In this document: in pieces, positions 48,617 to 58,280 of the stretch | Layout of the letters: each line of letters starts with the position of its first letter | Position numbering within the stretch: position 1 is the stretch's first letter | Assembly: GCF_000025985.1 (NCBI RefSeq) | Contig: NC_003228.3 | Coordinates: 2,232,001 to 2,296,000, forward strand | DNA: 64,000 nucleotides | Direction: 5' to 3' | DNA from: Bacteroides fragilis NCTC 9343 | GTDB lineage: Bacteria; Bacteroidota; Bacteroidia; Bacteroidales; Bacteroidaceae | Translations under genes and position numbers: made by a program | The notes under the pieces: generated by a model | Databases searched by the model: none | Told to the model about the DNA's origin: nothing | Seen by the model: only the letters and a program-made list of their open reading frames with translations

Positions 48617-50392
48617 ATGAAAAAGGAAATTAAATTCAGTCTCGTATATCGGGATATGTGGCAGTCGTCCGGTAAGTATCAACCCCGTGTCGACCAGTTA
48701 GTGCGAATTGCCCCTTTGATTATTGAAATGGGATGCTTTGCCCGTGTGGAGACCAATGGCGGAGCGTTCGAGCAAGTCAATTTATTGTATGGTGAAAACC
48801 CCAATAAAGCAGTGCGGGCTTTTACCAAACCTTTCAATGATGCCGGAATACAAACCCACATGCTTGACCGGGGACTGAATGGTTTACGGATGTATCCCGT
48901 TCCTGCCGATGTCCGTCGGTTGATGTACAAAGTCAAGCATGCCCAGGGAGTAGATATCACCCGTATCTTTTGTGGGCTGAATGAAGTAAGGAATATTATT
49001 CCTTCCATACACTATGCACTTGAAGGAGGAATGATTCCGCAGGCAACTTTGTGCATCACCTTTTCACCGGTACATACAGTAGAATATTATACGGCTATTG
49101 CTGATAAGCTGATTGAGGCCGGTGCTCCCGAGATTTGTCTGAAGGATATGGCAGGTGTCGGACGTCCTGCCATGTTAGGACAATTGACAAAAGCCATTAA
49201 GGAACGTCATCCCGAAGTGTTGATTCAATATCATGGCCATAGCGGGCCCGGATTGTCAATGGCTTCCATTCTTGAAGTTTGTGAGAATGGTGCTGATATT
49301 ATTGATGTAGCCATGGAACCTATGTCCTGGGGAAAAGTTCATCCGGACGTGATCTCTGTACAGGCCATGTTGAAAGATGCCGGTTTTCGTGTACCTGAAA
49401 TTAATATGAAAGCCTATATGAAGGCGCGTGCCATGACACAGGAGTTCATCGATGATTTCCTTGGTTACTTTATGGACCCGACCAACAAACATATGTCTTC
49501 CTTATTGCTGAAATGTGGCTTGCCCGGAGGAATGATGGGGTCTATGATGGCCGATTTGAAAGGTGTGCATGCCGGTATTAATATGATATTAAAGAGTAAT
49601 AATCAGCCTGAACTCAGCATTGACGATCTGCTTGTGATGTTGTTCGATGAAGTGGAATACGTATGGCCTAAGTTAGGTTATCCTCCACTGGTAACTCCAT
49701 TCAGCCAGTATGTGAAAAATGTGGCATTAATGAATGTAATGGCACGTGTGAAAGGTGAGGAACGCTGGAGCATGATAGACAATAATACCTGGGGGATGAT
49801 TCTGGGTAAAAGCGGTCGTTTACCCGGTCCGTTGGATCCGGAAATTGTAGCATTGGCCAAAGAGAAGGGGTACGAATTTACAGATGAAGATCCGCAGAAG
49901 AACTATCCCGACCAGCTTGATGAATATCGTAAAGAGATGCAGGAGAATGGTTGGGAGTCCGGACCCGATGATGAAGAACTGTTTGAACTGGCCATGCATG
50001 ACAGGCAGTATCGTGATTATAAATCGGGAGTAGCCAAGAAGAGGTTTGAAGAAGACCTGCAACGTGCCAAGGATGCGGCATTGGCCAAACAAGGTTTCTC
50101 AGAAGAAGATGTGAAAAGGATGAAGCGTGCCAAGGCAGAGCCAATCACTGCGATGGAAAAGGGTAGGATTATCTGGGAAATAGATGTTGAATCGCCCTCC
50201 ATGCCTCCGGAAGTAGGGCATAAATATGAACCGGATGATGTATTTTGTTATATTGCCACTCCATGGAACACTTATGATAGAGTATTGGCTAATTTTAGTG
50301 GACGCATCATTGAGGTATGTGCCAAGCAAGGTGCTTTGGTCAATAAAGGTGATGCTTTGGCTTATGTAGAAAGATGTGAAGAACCGGCATAA
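48617..50392 (+). CDS. Oxaloacetate decarboxylase alpha / pyruvate carboxylase subunit B-like protein
   Basis: A 591-residue carboxyltransferase-type protein. The TIM barrel starts at YRDMWQSSGKYQPRVDQL; metal and catalytic features include ICLKDMAGVGRP (Lys) and LIQYHGHSGPG (His-x-His). The conserved carboxylase domain follows (CGLPGGMMGSMMADL, DEVEYVWPKLGYPPLVTPFSQ). The last 75 residues look like a biotinyl/lipoyl fold (IIEVCAKQGALVNKGDALAYVE) but the AMKM biotin-lysine motif is absent. It may therefore use a separate biotin carrier protein. Monocistronic. Confidence 0.88.
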   Translation: MKKEIKFSLVYRDMWQSSGKYQPRVDQLVRIAPLIIEMGCFARVETNGGAFEQVNLLYGENPNKAVRAFTKPFNDAGIQTHMLDRGLNGLRMYPVPADVRRLMYKVKHAQGVDITRIFCGLNEVRNIIPSIHYALEGGMIPQATLCITFSPVHTVEYYTAIADKLIEAGAPEICLKDMAGVGRPAMLGQLTKAIKERHPEVLIQYHGHSGPGLSMASILEVCENGADIIDVAMEPMSWGKVHPDVISVQAMLKDAGFRVPEINMKAYMKARAMTQEFIDDFLGYFMDPTNKHMSSLLLKCGLPGGMMGSMMADLKGVHAGINMILKSNNQPELSIDDLLVMLFDEVEYVWPKLGYPPLVTPFSQYVKNVALMNVMARVKGEERWSMIDNNTWGMILGKSGRLPGPLDPEIVALAKEKGYEFTDEDPQKNYPDQLDEYRKEMQENGWESGPDDEELFELAMHDRQYRDYKSGVAKKRFEEDLQRAKDAALAKQGFSEEDVKRMKRAKAEPITAMEKGRIIWEIDVESPSMPPEVGHKYEPDDVFCYIATPWNTYDRVLANFSGRIIEVCAKQGALVNKGDALAYVERCEEPA

Positions 50393-50424
50393 CGTTTTAA
50401 AAGTTGTATTGTTATAGAGTGGAT

Positions 50425-50467
50425 AAAGGCCGTTTCCGGTGTAAACCGGAGCGGTCTTTGTTTTTTA
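50425..50467 (+). terminator. Terminator after the decarboxylase gene
   Basis: AAGGCCG-TTTCCGG and CCGGA-GCGGTCTT form an interrupted stem around a TGTAAA loop, followed by TTGTTTTTTA. Confidence 0.82.
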
Positions 50468-50839
50468 GCGCCATTCCTAAGTCCGGTTCTCTGCTTCCTG
50501 AAGCCCGGCTTTCCGCTATTTTTATCCCGGTGCTTCGTTCCCCGTCTTATTTGCTTTTCTTTTTATTTCGACTGCCACCGCAGTTATCATATAAGGCTTG
50601 GTTTGTATATGACATTTGTAATATCTTGTTTCGGTAGAAATCTACCGACTCTTTTTCGTAGATAGTAAATAAATATTGGTTTTATATTCAGAAAAGGATA
50701 AGAAATTGTTTCTGGTTTTCTAAATCTGGATGGAACTTTTACTTGTAAATAGTGATCAAACCTCGTGTATATAGTTAATTTGAGAAATGACACATATCTT
50801 TCAAATCCCTTTGGAATGGATATATAAACAGATTAACCA

Positions 50840-51132
50840 AGTTCTCTTAGAACTTAGTTATTCTTGAAAAATGTAAATTATATACAATATTAAACACTTT
50901 ATTACGCTGTAATTTTACATTTGTCAATCAGATTTAGTTGTATATTTTAAAATAAGGAGTTGCCAATCTTATTTCGCGGAGTAAAGATAGATATAAAGTA
51001 TCAAAATACAATAAATATACTATAATATTTTTAAATGCTAATTTCTACTTTTTTTTCTTCGCTATTCACCACCTCTCAGAATCCCTTTAAAAGTGCTTGT
51101 AATGCGTTTTAGAACTGAGTTCTAAGAGAACT
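50840..51132. repeat. Invertible DNA region with 20-bp inverted repeats (phase-variable promoter of the SusCD pair)
   Basis: AGTTCTCTTAGAACT at 50840-50854 plus TAGTT, and its reverse complement AACTG plus AGTTCTAAGAGAACT ending at 51132, form 20-bp inverted repeats with one mismatch around 253 bp. The core AGTTCTN4... fits the inverted-repeat class (AGTyyyN4GdACT pattern as I recall it) that bounds invertible promoters before SusC/SusD genes in B. fragilis. Inside are TACATTTG at 50916-50923 reading toward the SusC gene and a TACATTTT box at 50875-50868 reading away. Which orientation is ON cannot be told from one sequence. The rest of the 50393-51189 gap holds the preceding terminator and AT-rich DNA without a gene. 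Confidence 0.85.
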
Positions 51133-51189
51133 ATAGCCATTATTATAACCTAAATTAACACATATTGTTTAACTAAAAAAGAAAAATGA

Positions 51190-54100
51190 ATGAATAACTC
51201 GAAAATTATCAATGTGAGATTGATGAAAAAGGTGTTAGTGCTTGTTCTATCTTTTTTGTCTGTTACTGCTTTTGCGCAGAATATAACAGTGAAAGGAATT
51301 GTAAAAGATGGAACCGGTGAACCGATTATCGGAGGGAGTGTACTTGTTAAAGGTTCATCGATCGGTACAGTGACAGATGTTGATGGCAATTACACTTTAT
51401 CTAATGTTCCTGCAGACGGAGTTCTGGAGTTTTCTTACATCGGCATGAAGAAACAGGATGTAAAAGTAAGCGGTAAAACTGTTATTAATGTTGTGCTTCA
51501 AGAAGATACCCAGATACTGGACGAAGTAGTGGTGACAGCCTTAGGGTTGAAGCGTGAACAGAAAGCTTTGGGGTATGCAGTGACCGAGGTCAAAGGCGAT
51601 GACCTGAAAGCTGCCAATACGATTTCTCCGGTAGCCGCCTTACAAGGAAAAGTAGCGGGTGTCGAGATCCGTCAGTCAGACGGAGGTATGTTCGGAGCGA
51701 CGAAGATTCAGATTCGTGGTGCTTCTACTTTGAAAGGAAACAATCAGCCGATTTATGTGATCGACGGAGTTATTCTCGATAACTCGACTTCGGGAAATAC
51801 CACAATGGACTGGGATGCCGGAAACAATAATGCCAATGACTATGGTAATGAACTGAAGAACCTCAATCCGGATGACTTTGAGACAGTTTCGGTCCTGAAA
51901 GGTGCTGCTGCGACTGCCCTTTACGGTTCACGTGGTCTGAACGGAGCTGTGGTGATTACCACCAAATCGGGAAAAGGCTTCAAAGGCTTCGGGGTTTCTG
52001 TATCACAAACATTTGGTATCGATCATGCGTACCGGACACCGGATATCCAGACTGAATATGGGGTGGGGTTGATGCCTGGCTGGAAAGACACGGACAACAA
52101 TGGTTCTGTATGGGATCCTTTTCAGTTCAAACTCGATGATAAAGGAGACCGGACACTAATAGGCGCAGGCAGTTATGGATGGGGACCTAAATACGATGGT
52201 CAGCCGATCCGCAACTATGATGGTACCTGGACCAATTATTCGCCCCATAAAAACAACATGCTGGATTTGTATCAATTGGGGCTGAACTCCAATACGAATG
52301 TGGCTATTCGCGGTGGCAATGATAAAACATCGTATTACACTTCTCTTTCTTATAAGAAAGCAAGATCTACCAGCGAAAAGAATACATTTGAGCGTTATTC
52401 GTTTTTATTGAAAGGTTCGCATAAAATCAGTGATCGGGTGGAAGTTTCGGCTGCTATGAGTTTCACCAACTCAAATCCGAAGAATTCTCCGCGAACAGTA
52501 GGAGAGCGTTTTGTCAATCCGAACGGAACCATTATGACTCCGATGCTGGATGTGAATTATTTCCGCGATAAATATCTGGGTGAGCATGGTGGACTGGCAT
52601 CTACAAGTTATGGTGACAAGTATGGTTCAGTTCCGGGACGTGATTTGTTTTTTATGATCGATAAATACGATTATTCCCAGAAAGAGACTGTGGTTCGTCC
52701 CCAAATGGAAGTGAATGTGCAGATTCTGGATTGGCTGAGATTTAAAGCCGATGCCAATATGAATTACTATTACACTAAGTTTGAAGAAAAACAACTGGGT
52801 AGTGGATATGCAAATGAAGGCGGTAAGTATACTATGGGGCAAACCACAAAAGAGCAGGCTACCTTTGGCGGAACATTTACTGTCAATAAGCAGATACAAG
52901 ATTTTAGCGTAGGTGGTTTCGCACGATATGAATACTATACAAGTCGTTCGGAAGCATATAAAGTATATACAGATGGCGGTATGGTAGTACCGGGACAATG
53001 GTTTGTCGACAACTCAAAGAACCCTAAAAAGTCGGAAGCGAGCATTTCAAATACAAAGAGAATGATGTCTGCTGTCTTTGCTTTGAATCTGGGATGGAAA
53101 AATCAGGTTTATTTAGATGTAACAGGACGTAATGACTGGTCGTCTTCTCTGGTATATCAAAACGGGATGGGTACATATTCTTACTTCTACCCGTCAGTAT
53201 CCGGTTCATGGCTGCTCAATGAAACATTCGATTTGCCGCATTGGATTACATTTGCTAAAGTACGCGGATCGTGGGCACAGGTCGGTAACGATACCGATCC
53301 CTATTATGTGAACTCGGTATATGGCTTTGAAACTAAAGAAATGTATGATGGCAATATCTATGTGAACACTCTCGATAAGACAATGAAGAGTTTGAAGCTG
53401 AAACCGGAGCGTAAGAATGCCTGGGAAGTTGGTTTGGATTTACGTTTGTTTGACAGCCGTTTGAACTTTGACTTTACTTATTATAAAGAAAATACGAGAG
53501 ACCAGATCATGTCGATTGAAGTTCCTGCTATTTCGGGTGTGAACACTCAGTTGATAAATGCTGGTAATATTCAGAATAAAGGTATTGAAATTGCTGTAAA
53601 CGCCACTCCGTACAAAAATAAAGACTGGCAGTGGGATGTCGCAATGACATATACAAAGAATAAAAATACTATTATCTCATTACATGAAAATGTAGCAGAC
53701 TACATCGCATTGAGCGGCTATGCTAATGATTACGATTACCATATCGGTTCGGTTGCCAAAGTAGGTGGCGACTACGGATTATTGATGTCCGACATTCTTC
53801 CGGCTAAAAATGAAAAAGGAGAAACATTGTTGGAGTGGGACGACAGTTGGCGGGGAGCTTACGAAGCACGTAGCGGAAAAGTACAGGAAGTGGGTAAAAT
53901 GACTCCCGACTTTTTAGGCTCTTTATCTACTACTCTGTCTTGGAAAAATTTGAGCCTGCATATTGCTACTGACATGCGTTTTGGAGGATTGGTAGCTTCT
54001 TACTCTAACTTGTATGGTACACAGGCCGGATGGATCAAGAGTTCTTTAAAATGGCGTGATCCCGAACATGGTGGTTTGTCTTGGACCAGCCAGTACGGTG

Positions 54101-54567
54101 ACAGTAAAGGAATCTCTTATGGTGATGGTGTTATCCCCGACGGAGTATTTAAGAATGGTACGTTCGCAACACTTGTAGACGGAACGAAAATGGATGTAAG
54201 CGGTATGTCCTACAAACAGTTGGTGGCAGAAGGGAAACTGGAACCCACACATGCCGGAACTTATCATGTAAACCGTGCGGCCTGGGGACAGAATACGATA
54301 TTCGACACTTGGGTACACGAGTTGAACTATATTGCTTTGCGCGAGATCACCTTATCGTATCGCTTCCCGAAATCAGTGGCAAGTAAGTTTGGTGCCCAGG
54401 GATTGGGATTGAGCTTCTCTGCACGTAATCTGGGATATCTGTATAACTCGTTGCCTAACCATCTGAATCCTGAGAGTGTTCGTGGTAATACGGCTTCTGA
54501 GTTCCGTATCCGTGGCTATGAACCTTACACAGCTAATTATATGATGACTATTAATGTAGATTTCTAA
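51190..54567 (+). CDS. SusC/RagA-family TonB-dependent outer membrane transporter
   Basis: A 1125-residue protein; the signal peptide is most natural from the internal Met at 51223 (MKKVLVLVLSFLSVTAFAQ). Then come a CarboxypepD_reg-like domain (VKGIVKDGTGEPIIGGSVLVKG, GTVTDVDGNYTL), the TonB-box/plug region (LDEVVVTALGLKREQKALGYAV, GVEIRQSDGGMFGATKIQIRG, YGSRGLNGAVVITTKSGK), and a 22-strand barrel ending in MTINVDF. It imports a glycan or other nutrient through TonB with its SusD partner encoded 21 bp downstream. Its 5' region carries an invertible element, so expression is expected to be phase variable. Confidence 0.97.
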   Translation: MNNSKIINVRLMKKVLVLVLSFLSVTAFAQNITVKGIVKDGTGEPIIGGSVLVKGSSIGTVTDVDGNYTLSNVPADGVLEFSYIGMKKQDVKVSGKTVINVVLQEDTQILDEVVVTALGLKREQKALGYAVTEVKGDDLKAANTISPVAALQGKVAGVEIRQSDGGMFGATKIQIRGASTLKGNNQPIYVIDGVILDNSTSGNTTMDWDAGNNNANDYGNELKNLNPDDFETVSVLKGAAATALYGSRGLNGAVVITTKSGKGFKGFGVSVSQTFGIDHAYRTPDIQTEYGVGLMPGWKDTDNNGSVWDPFQFKLDDKGDRTLIGAGSYGWGPKYDGQPIRNYDGTWTNYSPHKNNMLDLYQLGLNSNTNVAIRGGNDKTSYYTSLSYKKARSTSEKNTFERYSFLLKGSHKISDRVEVSAAMSFTNSNPKNSPRTVGERFVNPNGTIMTPMLDVNYFRDKYLGEHGGLASTSYGDKYGSVPGRDLFFMIDKYDYSQKETVVRPQMEVNVQILDWLRFKADANMNYYYTKFEEKQLGSGYANEGGKYTMGQTTKEQATFGGTFTVNKQIQDFSVGGFARYEYYTSRSEAYKVYTDGGMVVPGQWFVDNSKNPKKSEASISNTKRMMSAVFALNLGWKNQVYLDVTGRNDWSSSLVYQNGMGTYSYFYPSVSGSWLLNETFDLPHWITFAKVRGSWAQVGNDTDPYYVNSVYGFETKEMYDGNIYVNTLDKTMKSLKLKPERKNAWEVGLDLRLFDSRLNFDFTYYKENTRDQIMSIEVPAISGVNTQLINAGNIQNKGIEIAVNATPYKNKDWQWDVAMTYTKNKNTIISLHENVADYIALSGYANDYDYHIGSVAKVGGDYGLLMSDILPAKNEKGETLLEWDDSWRGAYEARSGKVQEVGKMTPDFLGSLSTTLSWKNLSLHIATDMRFGGLVASYSNLYGTQAGWIKSSLKWRDPEHGGLSWTSQYGDSKGISYGDGVIPDGVFKNGTFATLVDGTKMDVSGMSYKQLVAEGKLEPTHAGTYHVNRAAWGQNTIFDTWVHELNYIALREITLSYRFPKSVASKFGAQGLGLSFSARNLGYLYNSLPNHLNPESVRGNTASEFRIRGYEPYTANYMMTINVDF

Positions 54568-54588
54568 ACCTTTAATGTGATATTTAGT

Positions 54589-56478
54589 ATGAAACAAATG
54601 ATGAAAAAATATCTATATATGGCAGCTGTGGCTGTTGTAGGTACAGGCTTCCTGATGTCGTCTTGTAAAGACGAATTTGCCGGACAGAATACCAATCCCT
54701 CCACAGTCTCAAAACCGAACGTACGCTATTTATTTACTCAATGTGCCATGAGTTTTCAGCCGGCCGATTATCTTCAGTGGTTTGCTGGTTTCGATGCAAT
54801 GTCTACCTGGGTGCAGGCAACTGCCTCAGGAGGTGGAAACTCGAGCAAATTGAATATGGTAACTCAGACCGGCTGTGGCTATCAGGTCAACGAGGTGCTT
54901 CGTTATACGAATGAAATAAAGCATCAGATCAGTCTGATGTCGGATGATGAAAAAGCAAAATACGAATATATTGCTTATTTATGTAATCCGATGCTGGTGT
55001 ACTTGGGACTTGAAGACTCGGATATGTATGGATCCCGTCAATATTCAGAGGCAGAAATGGCCCGTTATGGTGGGACTCTGACTCCGAAATACGATACGCA
55101 GGAAGAATTGTTCGAACTCTGGCTGAAACAGCTTGACGAGACAATTAACTATCTGAGAGAGAACAATCCGCAAGACGTGCTTGGTGCGCAGGATTTTATT
55201 TATAGAGGAAAACTTGATAAATGGGCTAAACTGGCAAACTCATTGAAACTCAGAATTGCTGCACGCCTGATTAATAAAGACAAGGCTCGTGCGATTGCCA
55301 TTGTGAATGAGGCTGCCCAGAATCCGGCCGGTCTTATTTTAACTCTCGACGATGATTTTGTTTTCAATAAAGGTAAAAGAGACAATAACTGGAACAATGA
55401 TATTTCCGTTGGTGCGGGAACTAAGCAGTTAATCGATTTTATGGTGAGCAATCGTGACCCTCGTTTGTTTTACTTTTTCCAGAAGAACGATTACAACTCT
55501 AATGTAGTTCAAGGTTTCTTTGATCAAAAAAGAGCTTTACCGTCTTATGTAGAAGCCAATGTGAACTATACGGTCGATGCGGACGGAAAGAAACACTTTG
55601 AGAGCTGGAAAGCTCCCGGAGAGCCTTGGGTACGCTATTATGGAGTTCCTTGTCAAGTGGATATCAATAAAAAGGAAGAGTACAAAGACTATTTCGACCC
55701 CAATAACGAGTTGTTCTATTTGCTGAGCAAAGACGGTGCGAAAAAGACCTATACTCCGATTGCCTACCGGAATACCGAAAATATTAAAGGTCTGTTGATT
55801 TACACATTTCCCGATGTTCCCGATGTAGCTCCCGTACAGGATAAAGAAGAATACGGCTGGTACGGACTGTACTTCTCTGCAGGTGAAACCAACCTCCTGC
55901 TGGCGGAATTCAAATTATTGGGTGCCAATCTGCCGATGACCGCACAACAGTATTTGAGTGCAGGTGTCGAGATGTCTGTTCGTGGTTATGATTTTGTTTC
56001 CGCTAAGAATCATATTCCTTATTATGATAAAACCTACACAGGCGATGTACACGATAAGACAATCAGCCTGAAAGAAGGCATGATTGATGAAATGCTGTCA
56101 CATGATGCATACCATCTGACAGGTGATTTGAGTAAAGACCTTGAGAAAGTTTATATTCAGCAATATATTCACTATCTGATGCTTCCGATGGACATGTTTG
56201 TTACCGCCCGTCGTTCGGGAGTGCCAATGAAGAACAGTACCTTGTTGCCATATCAGGATTTTGATCCGTTATTGGGTGACCAGTACGTCATTCCTCGACG
56301 TTTCCCGGTAAGCAAACCTCTTGATTCTGATTTGCTCCGTGACATTACAATTGCAGCCTATCAGGCACAGGGCTATACGTATGAAGGTGAGATGAGTAAT
56401 TCACCTGTGACGTTAAGCAAAGAACGTGTTTGGTATGATAAAGAGGCACCGGCTTTTGGTACAGGTCCTCAACAGTAA
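54589..56478 (+). CDS. SusD/RagB-family nutrient-binding lipoprotein (SusD-like_2 type)
   Basis: From the ATG at 54589 the protein has 629 residues with a lipobox LMSSC (Cys26). The N-terminal sequence (DEFAGQNTNPSTVSKPNVRYLFTQC) and the helical TPR-like scaffold (EELFELWLKQLDETINYLREN, DFIYRGKLDKWAKLANSLKLRIAARL) match the SusD-like_2 subgroup. GWYGLYFSAGETNLLLAEFKLLGA is the usual region near the C-terminal third. Surface lid of the SusC transporter; the absence of nearby glycosidases leaves the ligand open. Confidence 0.95.
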   Translation: MKQMMKKYLYMAAVAVVGTGFLMSSCKDEFAGQNTNPSTVSKPNVRYLFTQCAMSFQPADYLQWFAGFDAMSTWVQATASGGGNSSKLNMVTQTGCGYQVNEVLRYTNEIKHQISLMSDDEKAKYEYIAYLCNPMLVYLGLEDSDMYGSRQYSEAEMARYGGTLTPKYDTQEELFELWLKQLDETINYLRENNPQDVLGAQDFIYRGKLDKWAKLANSLKLRIAARLINKDKARAIAIVNEAAQNPAGLILTLDDDFVFNKGKRDNNWNNDISVGAGTKQLIDFMVSNRDPRLFYFFQKNDYNSNVVQGFFDQKRALPSYVEANVNYTVDADGKKHFESWKAPGEPWVRYYGVPCQVDINKKEEYKDYFDPNNELFYLLSKDGAKKTYTPIAYRNTENIKGLLIYTFPDVPDVAPVQDKEEYGWYGLYFSAGETNLLLAEFKLLGANLPMTAQQYLSAGVEMSVRGYDFVSAKNHIPYYDKTYTGDVHDKTISLKEGMIDEMLSHDAYHLTGDLSKDLEKVYIQQYIHYLMLPMDMFVTARRSGVPMKNSTLLPYQDFDPLLGDQYVIPRRFPVSKPLDSDLLRDITIAAYQAQGYTYEGEMSNSPVTLSKERVWYDKEAPAFGTGPQQ

Positions 56479-56501
56479 TTTTCTGTTTTACATAAATCTC
56501 C

Positions 56502-56540
56502 GGGGCTGCTTCTGATTTTTGCAGAAGTGGCCTCTTTTTT
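56502..56540 (+). terminator. Terminator after the SusD gene
   Basis: GGCTGCTTCTG pairs with CAGAAGTGGCC (two wobble pairs) around ATTTTTG, followed by TCTTTTTT. Confidence 0.82.
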
Positions 56541-56581
56541 CTATATTATCCTCACATTATCGGGGCGGTTTGGCGAAGTTG

Positions 56582-57328
56582 TTATTTCTTCTTTTTCTTA
56601 TTCTTTTGTTTTTTTGTATCTTGTCCTTTCGCTTTTTCCTTATCAACAGGAGGGAACTTCGGAACCAGATTCATCAGTCGCAGAATTTGTCCTTGGCGTC
56701 GTTTGATATAAGGTGAGGGGTGTGCCGAGTCGAATCGTATTGGATTTGGTAAAGTTGCTGCGATCAGGGCACACTGTCCCCGGGTCAGTTTGGCAGCTGT
56801 CGTTTTAAATTTATATTTAGCGGTTGCCTGAGCACCGTAAATACCTTTACCCATCTCGATGGAGTTTAGATATACTTCCATAATCCGTTCTTTCGACCAG
56901 CAAGTTTCAATCAGAAATGTAAAGTAGACCTCAAATCCTTTTCGTATCCACGAAGATTGTGGCCAAAGAAAGACGTTTTTCGCTGTCTGCTGGCTGATGG
57001 TACTGGCACCCCGTTTCTTTTTCCGGGTTTCGTTTTCCTTCATCGCTTTTTTGATTTCTATCATGTCGAATCCGTTGTGAGAGGCAAAGCGGTTATCCTC
57101 CGAAGCAATCACCGCCATGGGCAGGCTGGGAGAGATTTTATCAAATGGTACCCACGTATGCTTGCATACCACTTTTTCTCCCGAAACGAGTTGCTGGACA
57201 GAGCGGATAATCATAAGTGGAGTGACATATACCGGCACGAATCGATAGAAAATGACGGCACCGATCGAGGAGATAAAGAAAAAAAGGATCAGATTGCGCA
57301 GAATGCGAAAGGGTTTCCGGAGTTTCAT
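56582..57328 (-). CDS. mtgA: Monofunctional peptidoglycan glycosyltransferase
   Basis: A 248-residue GT51 enzyme with one N-terminal membrane helix ([18 protein letters not shown]). [16 protein letters not shown] contains the catalytic Glu; [39 protein letters not shown] and [15 protein letters not shown] complete the GT51 motifs. It polymerises lipid II glycan strands without a transpeptidase domain. The last 20 residues are a Lys-rich tail. Confidence 0.94.
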
Positions 57329-57354
57329 TGTGTGTGATCTTGTTGGTTATACGA

Positions 57355-57417
57355 ATGTGCCAATATACTGACTTACCATCCTTTTTGTATGAAGGAGTAA
57401 ACAGTATATTGGCACAT
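57355..57417. repeat. 16-bp perfect inverted repeat between mtgA and the OmpA-like gene
   Basis: ATGTGCCAATATACTG (57355-57370) and CAGTATATTGGCACAT (57402-57417) are exact reverse complements with a 31-base loop. It is 27 bp before the mtgA start and 35 bp after the OmpA-like stop. No T-tail follows, so it is not a standard terminator; it may form a regulator site or a long mRNA hairpin, or be a small repeat element. Confidence 0.75.
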
Positions 57418-57451
57418 GGCATAAAACACCTGGGGGTGTATTATGAAATCG

Positions 57452-58126
57452 TTATTTACCGGCTTCAGCGTTTTTAATCATCTGTTCACTGGCGTACATA
57501 AATATTTCTACACGACGGTTTTGTTCCGGTGTTTCCGACTCGTTGTATTGTGAGTAGCCTACACCTTCCACCTTTTTGAATTGGTAAGGTTTAACGCCAC
57601 ATGCCTGAAGATAATTTTCAACGGCGTATGCACGGTTGGCCGATACTTTCTGGTTAGCTTCGTAGCTGCCTACTTTATCGGTATGACCGATAATGGCTAC
57701 ATCGACTGTCGGATCTTCTTTCAGGATATTGGCAAATTCAGCCAACGATTGTTTAGATGCTGCACTTAGTGCAGAAGAGTTGAATGCAAAAAGTATACCT
57801 GAGGGGAAAGTTACCTTTACGGCAGCCAGACCATTGTTATCAGTAACTTGTTCTACTTGTGCGTCTTTGATCTTTGCAGCCTCAGCAGCTTTCTTGTCCA
57901 TCTTACGACCAATGAGAACACCTGCTCCGGCACCTACGGCAGTACCTACTGCAGCACCGATAGCAGCACCTTTTCCTTTACCGGCAATACCACCGATAAT
58001 AGCTCCCAAGGCCGCTCCCGAACCACCGCCGATGACACCACCCTTAGCTGTATTATTCATGCTTCCGCAACTTCCGAAAACAAGCGCCATGCTTAGAAAC
58101 AAAGCCATAAATTTAATTTTCTTCAT
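57452..58126 (-). CDS. OmpA-family lipoprotein with glycine-zipper segment
   Basis: A 224-residue lipoprotein (FGSC lipobox, Cys20). Residues about 28-75 are a Gly/Ala-rich zipper (GGVIGGGSGAALGAIIGGIAG, AIGAAVGTAVGAGAGVLIG) able to insert in membrane. Residues about 105-215 are an OmpA peptidoglycan-binding domain (DPTVDVAIIGHTDKVG, NQKVSANRAYAVENYL, NRRVEIFM). It anchors outer membrane to cell wall. TATATTTG at 58195-58188 on the minus strand is a likely -7 box. Confidence 0.93.
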   Translation of the reverse strand: MKKIKFMALFLSMALVFGSCGSMNNTAKGGVIGGGSGAALGAIIGGIAGKGKGAAIGAAVGTAVGAGAGVLIGRKMDKKAAEAAKIKDAQVEQVTDNNGLAAVKVTFPSGILFAFNSSALSAASKQSLAEFANILKEDPTVDVAIIGHTDKVGSYEANQKVSANRAYAVENYLQACGVKPYQFKKVEGVGYSQYNESETPEQNRRVEIFMYASEQMIKNAEAGK

Positions 58127-58187
58127 AATTAAGCTCTTTTTATATAGTTAATAATTAAATGGATACTTCCATTTTATAAAAACGTGG

Positions 58188-58195
58188 CAAATATA
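58188..58195 (-). promoter_or_regulatory. -7 box of the OmpA-like lipoprotein gene
   Basis: TATATTTG on the minus strand, 61 bases before the start; -33 element not clear. Confidence 0.45.
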
Positions 58196-58280
58196 CAGAT
58201 TATTTGTTTTGCCTGTCATTTACCTTGTAAAAAAAACAAGAAGATATGTGCTTTTGTTGTCTAAGCTGTGCTTTTTCTTT

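Noticed and set aside
50404..50637. 77-residue frame downstream of the decarboxylase gene
   Set aside because: It spans the terminator hairpin and has no family-like sequence or good ribosome site.
57141..57422. 93-residue minus-strand frame over the mtgA start
   Set aside because: Starts within the 16-bp inverted repeat and overlaps mtgA in another frame; no family features.
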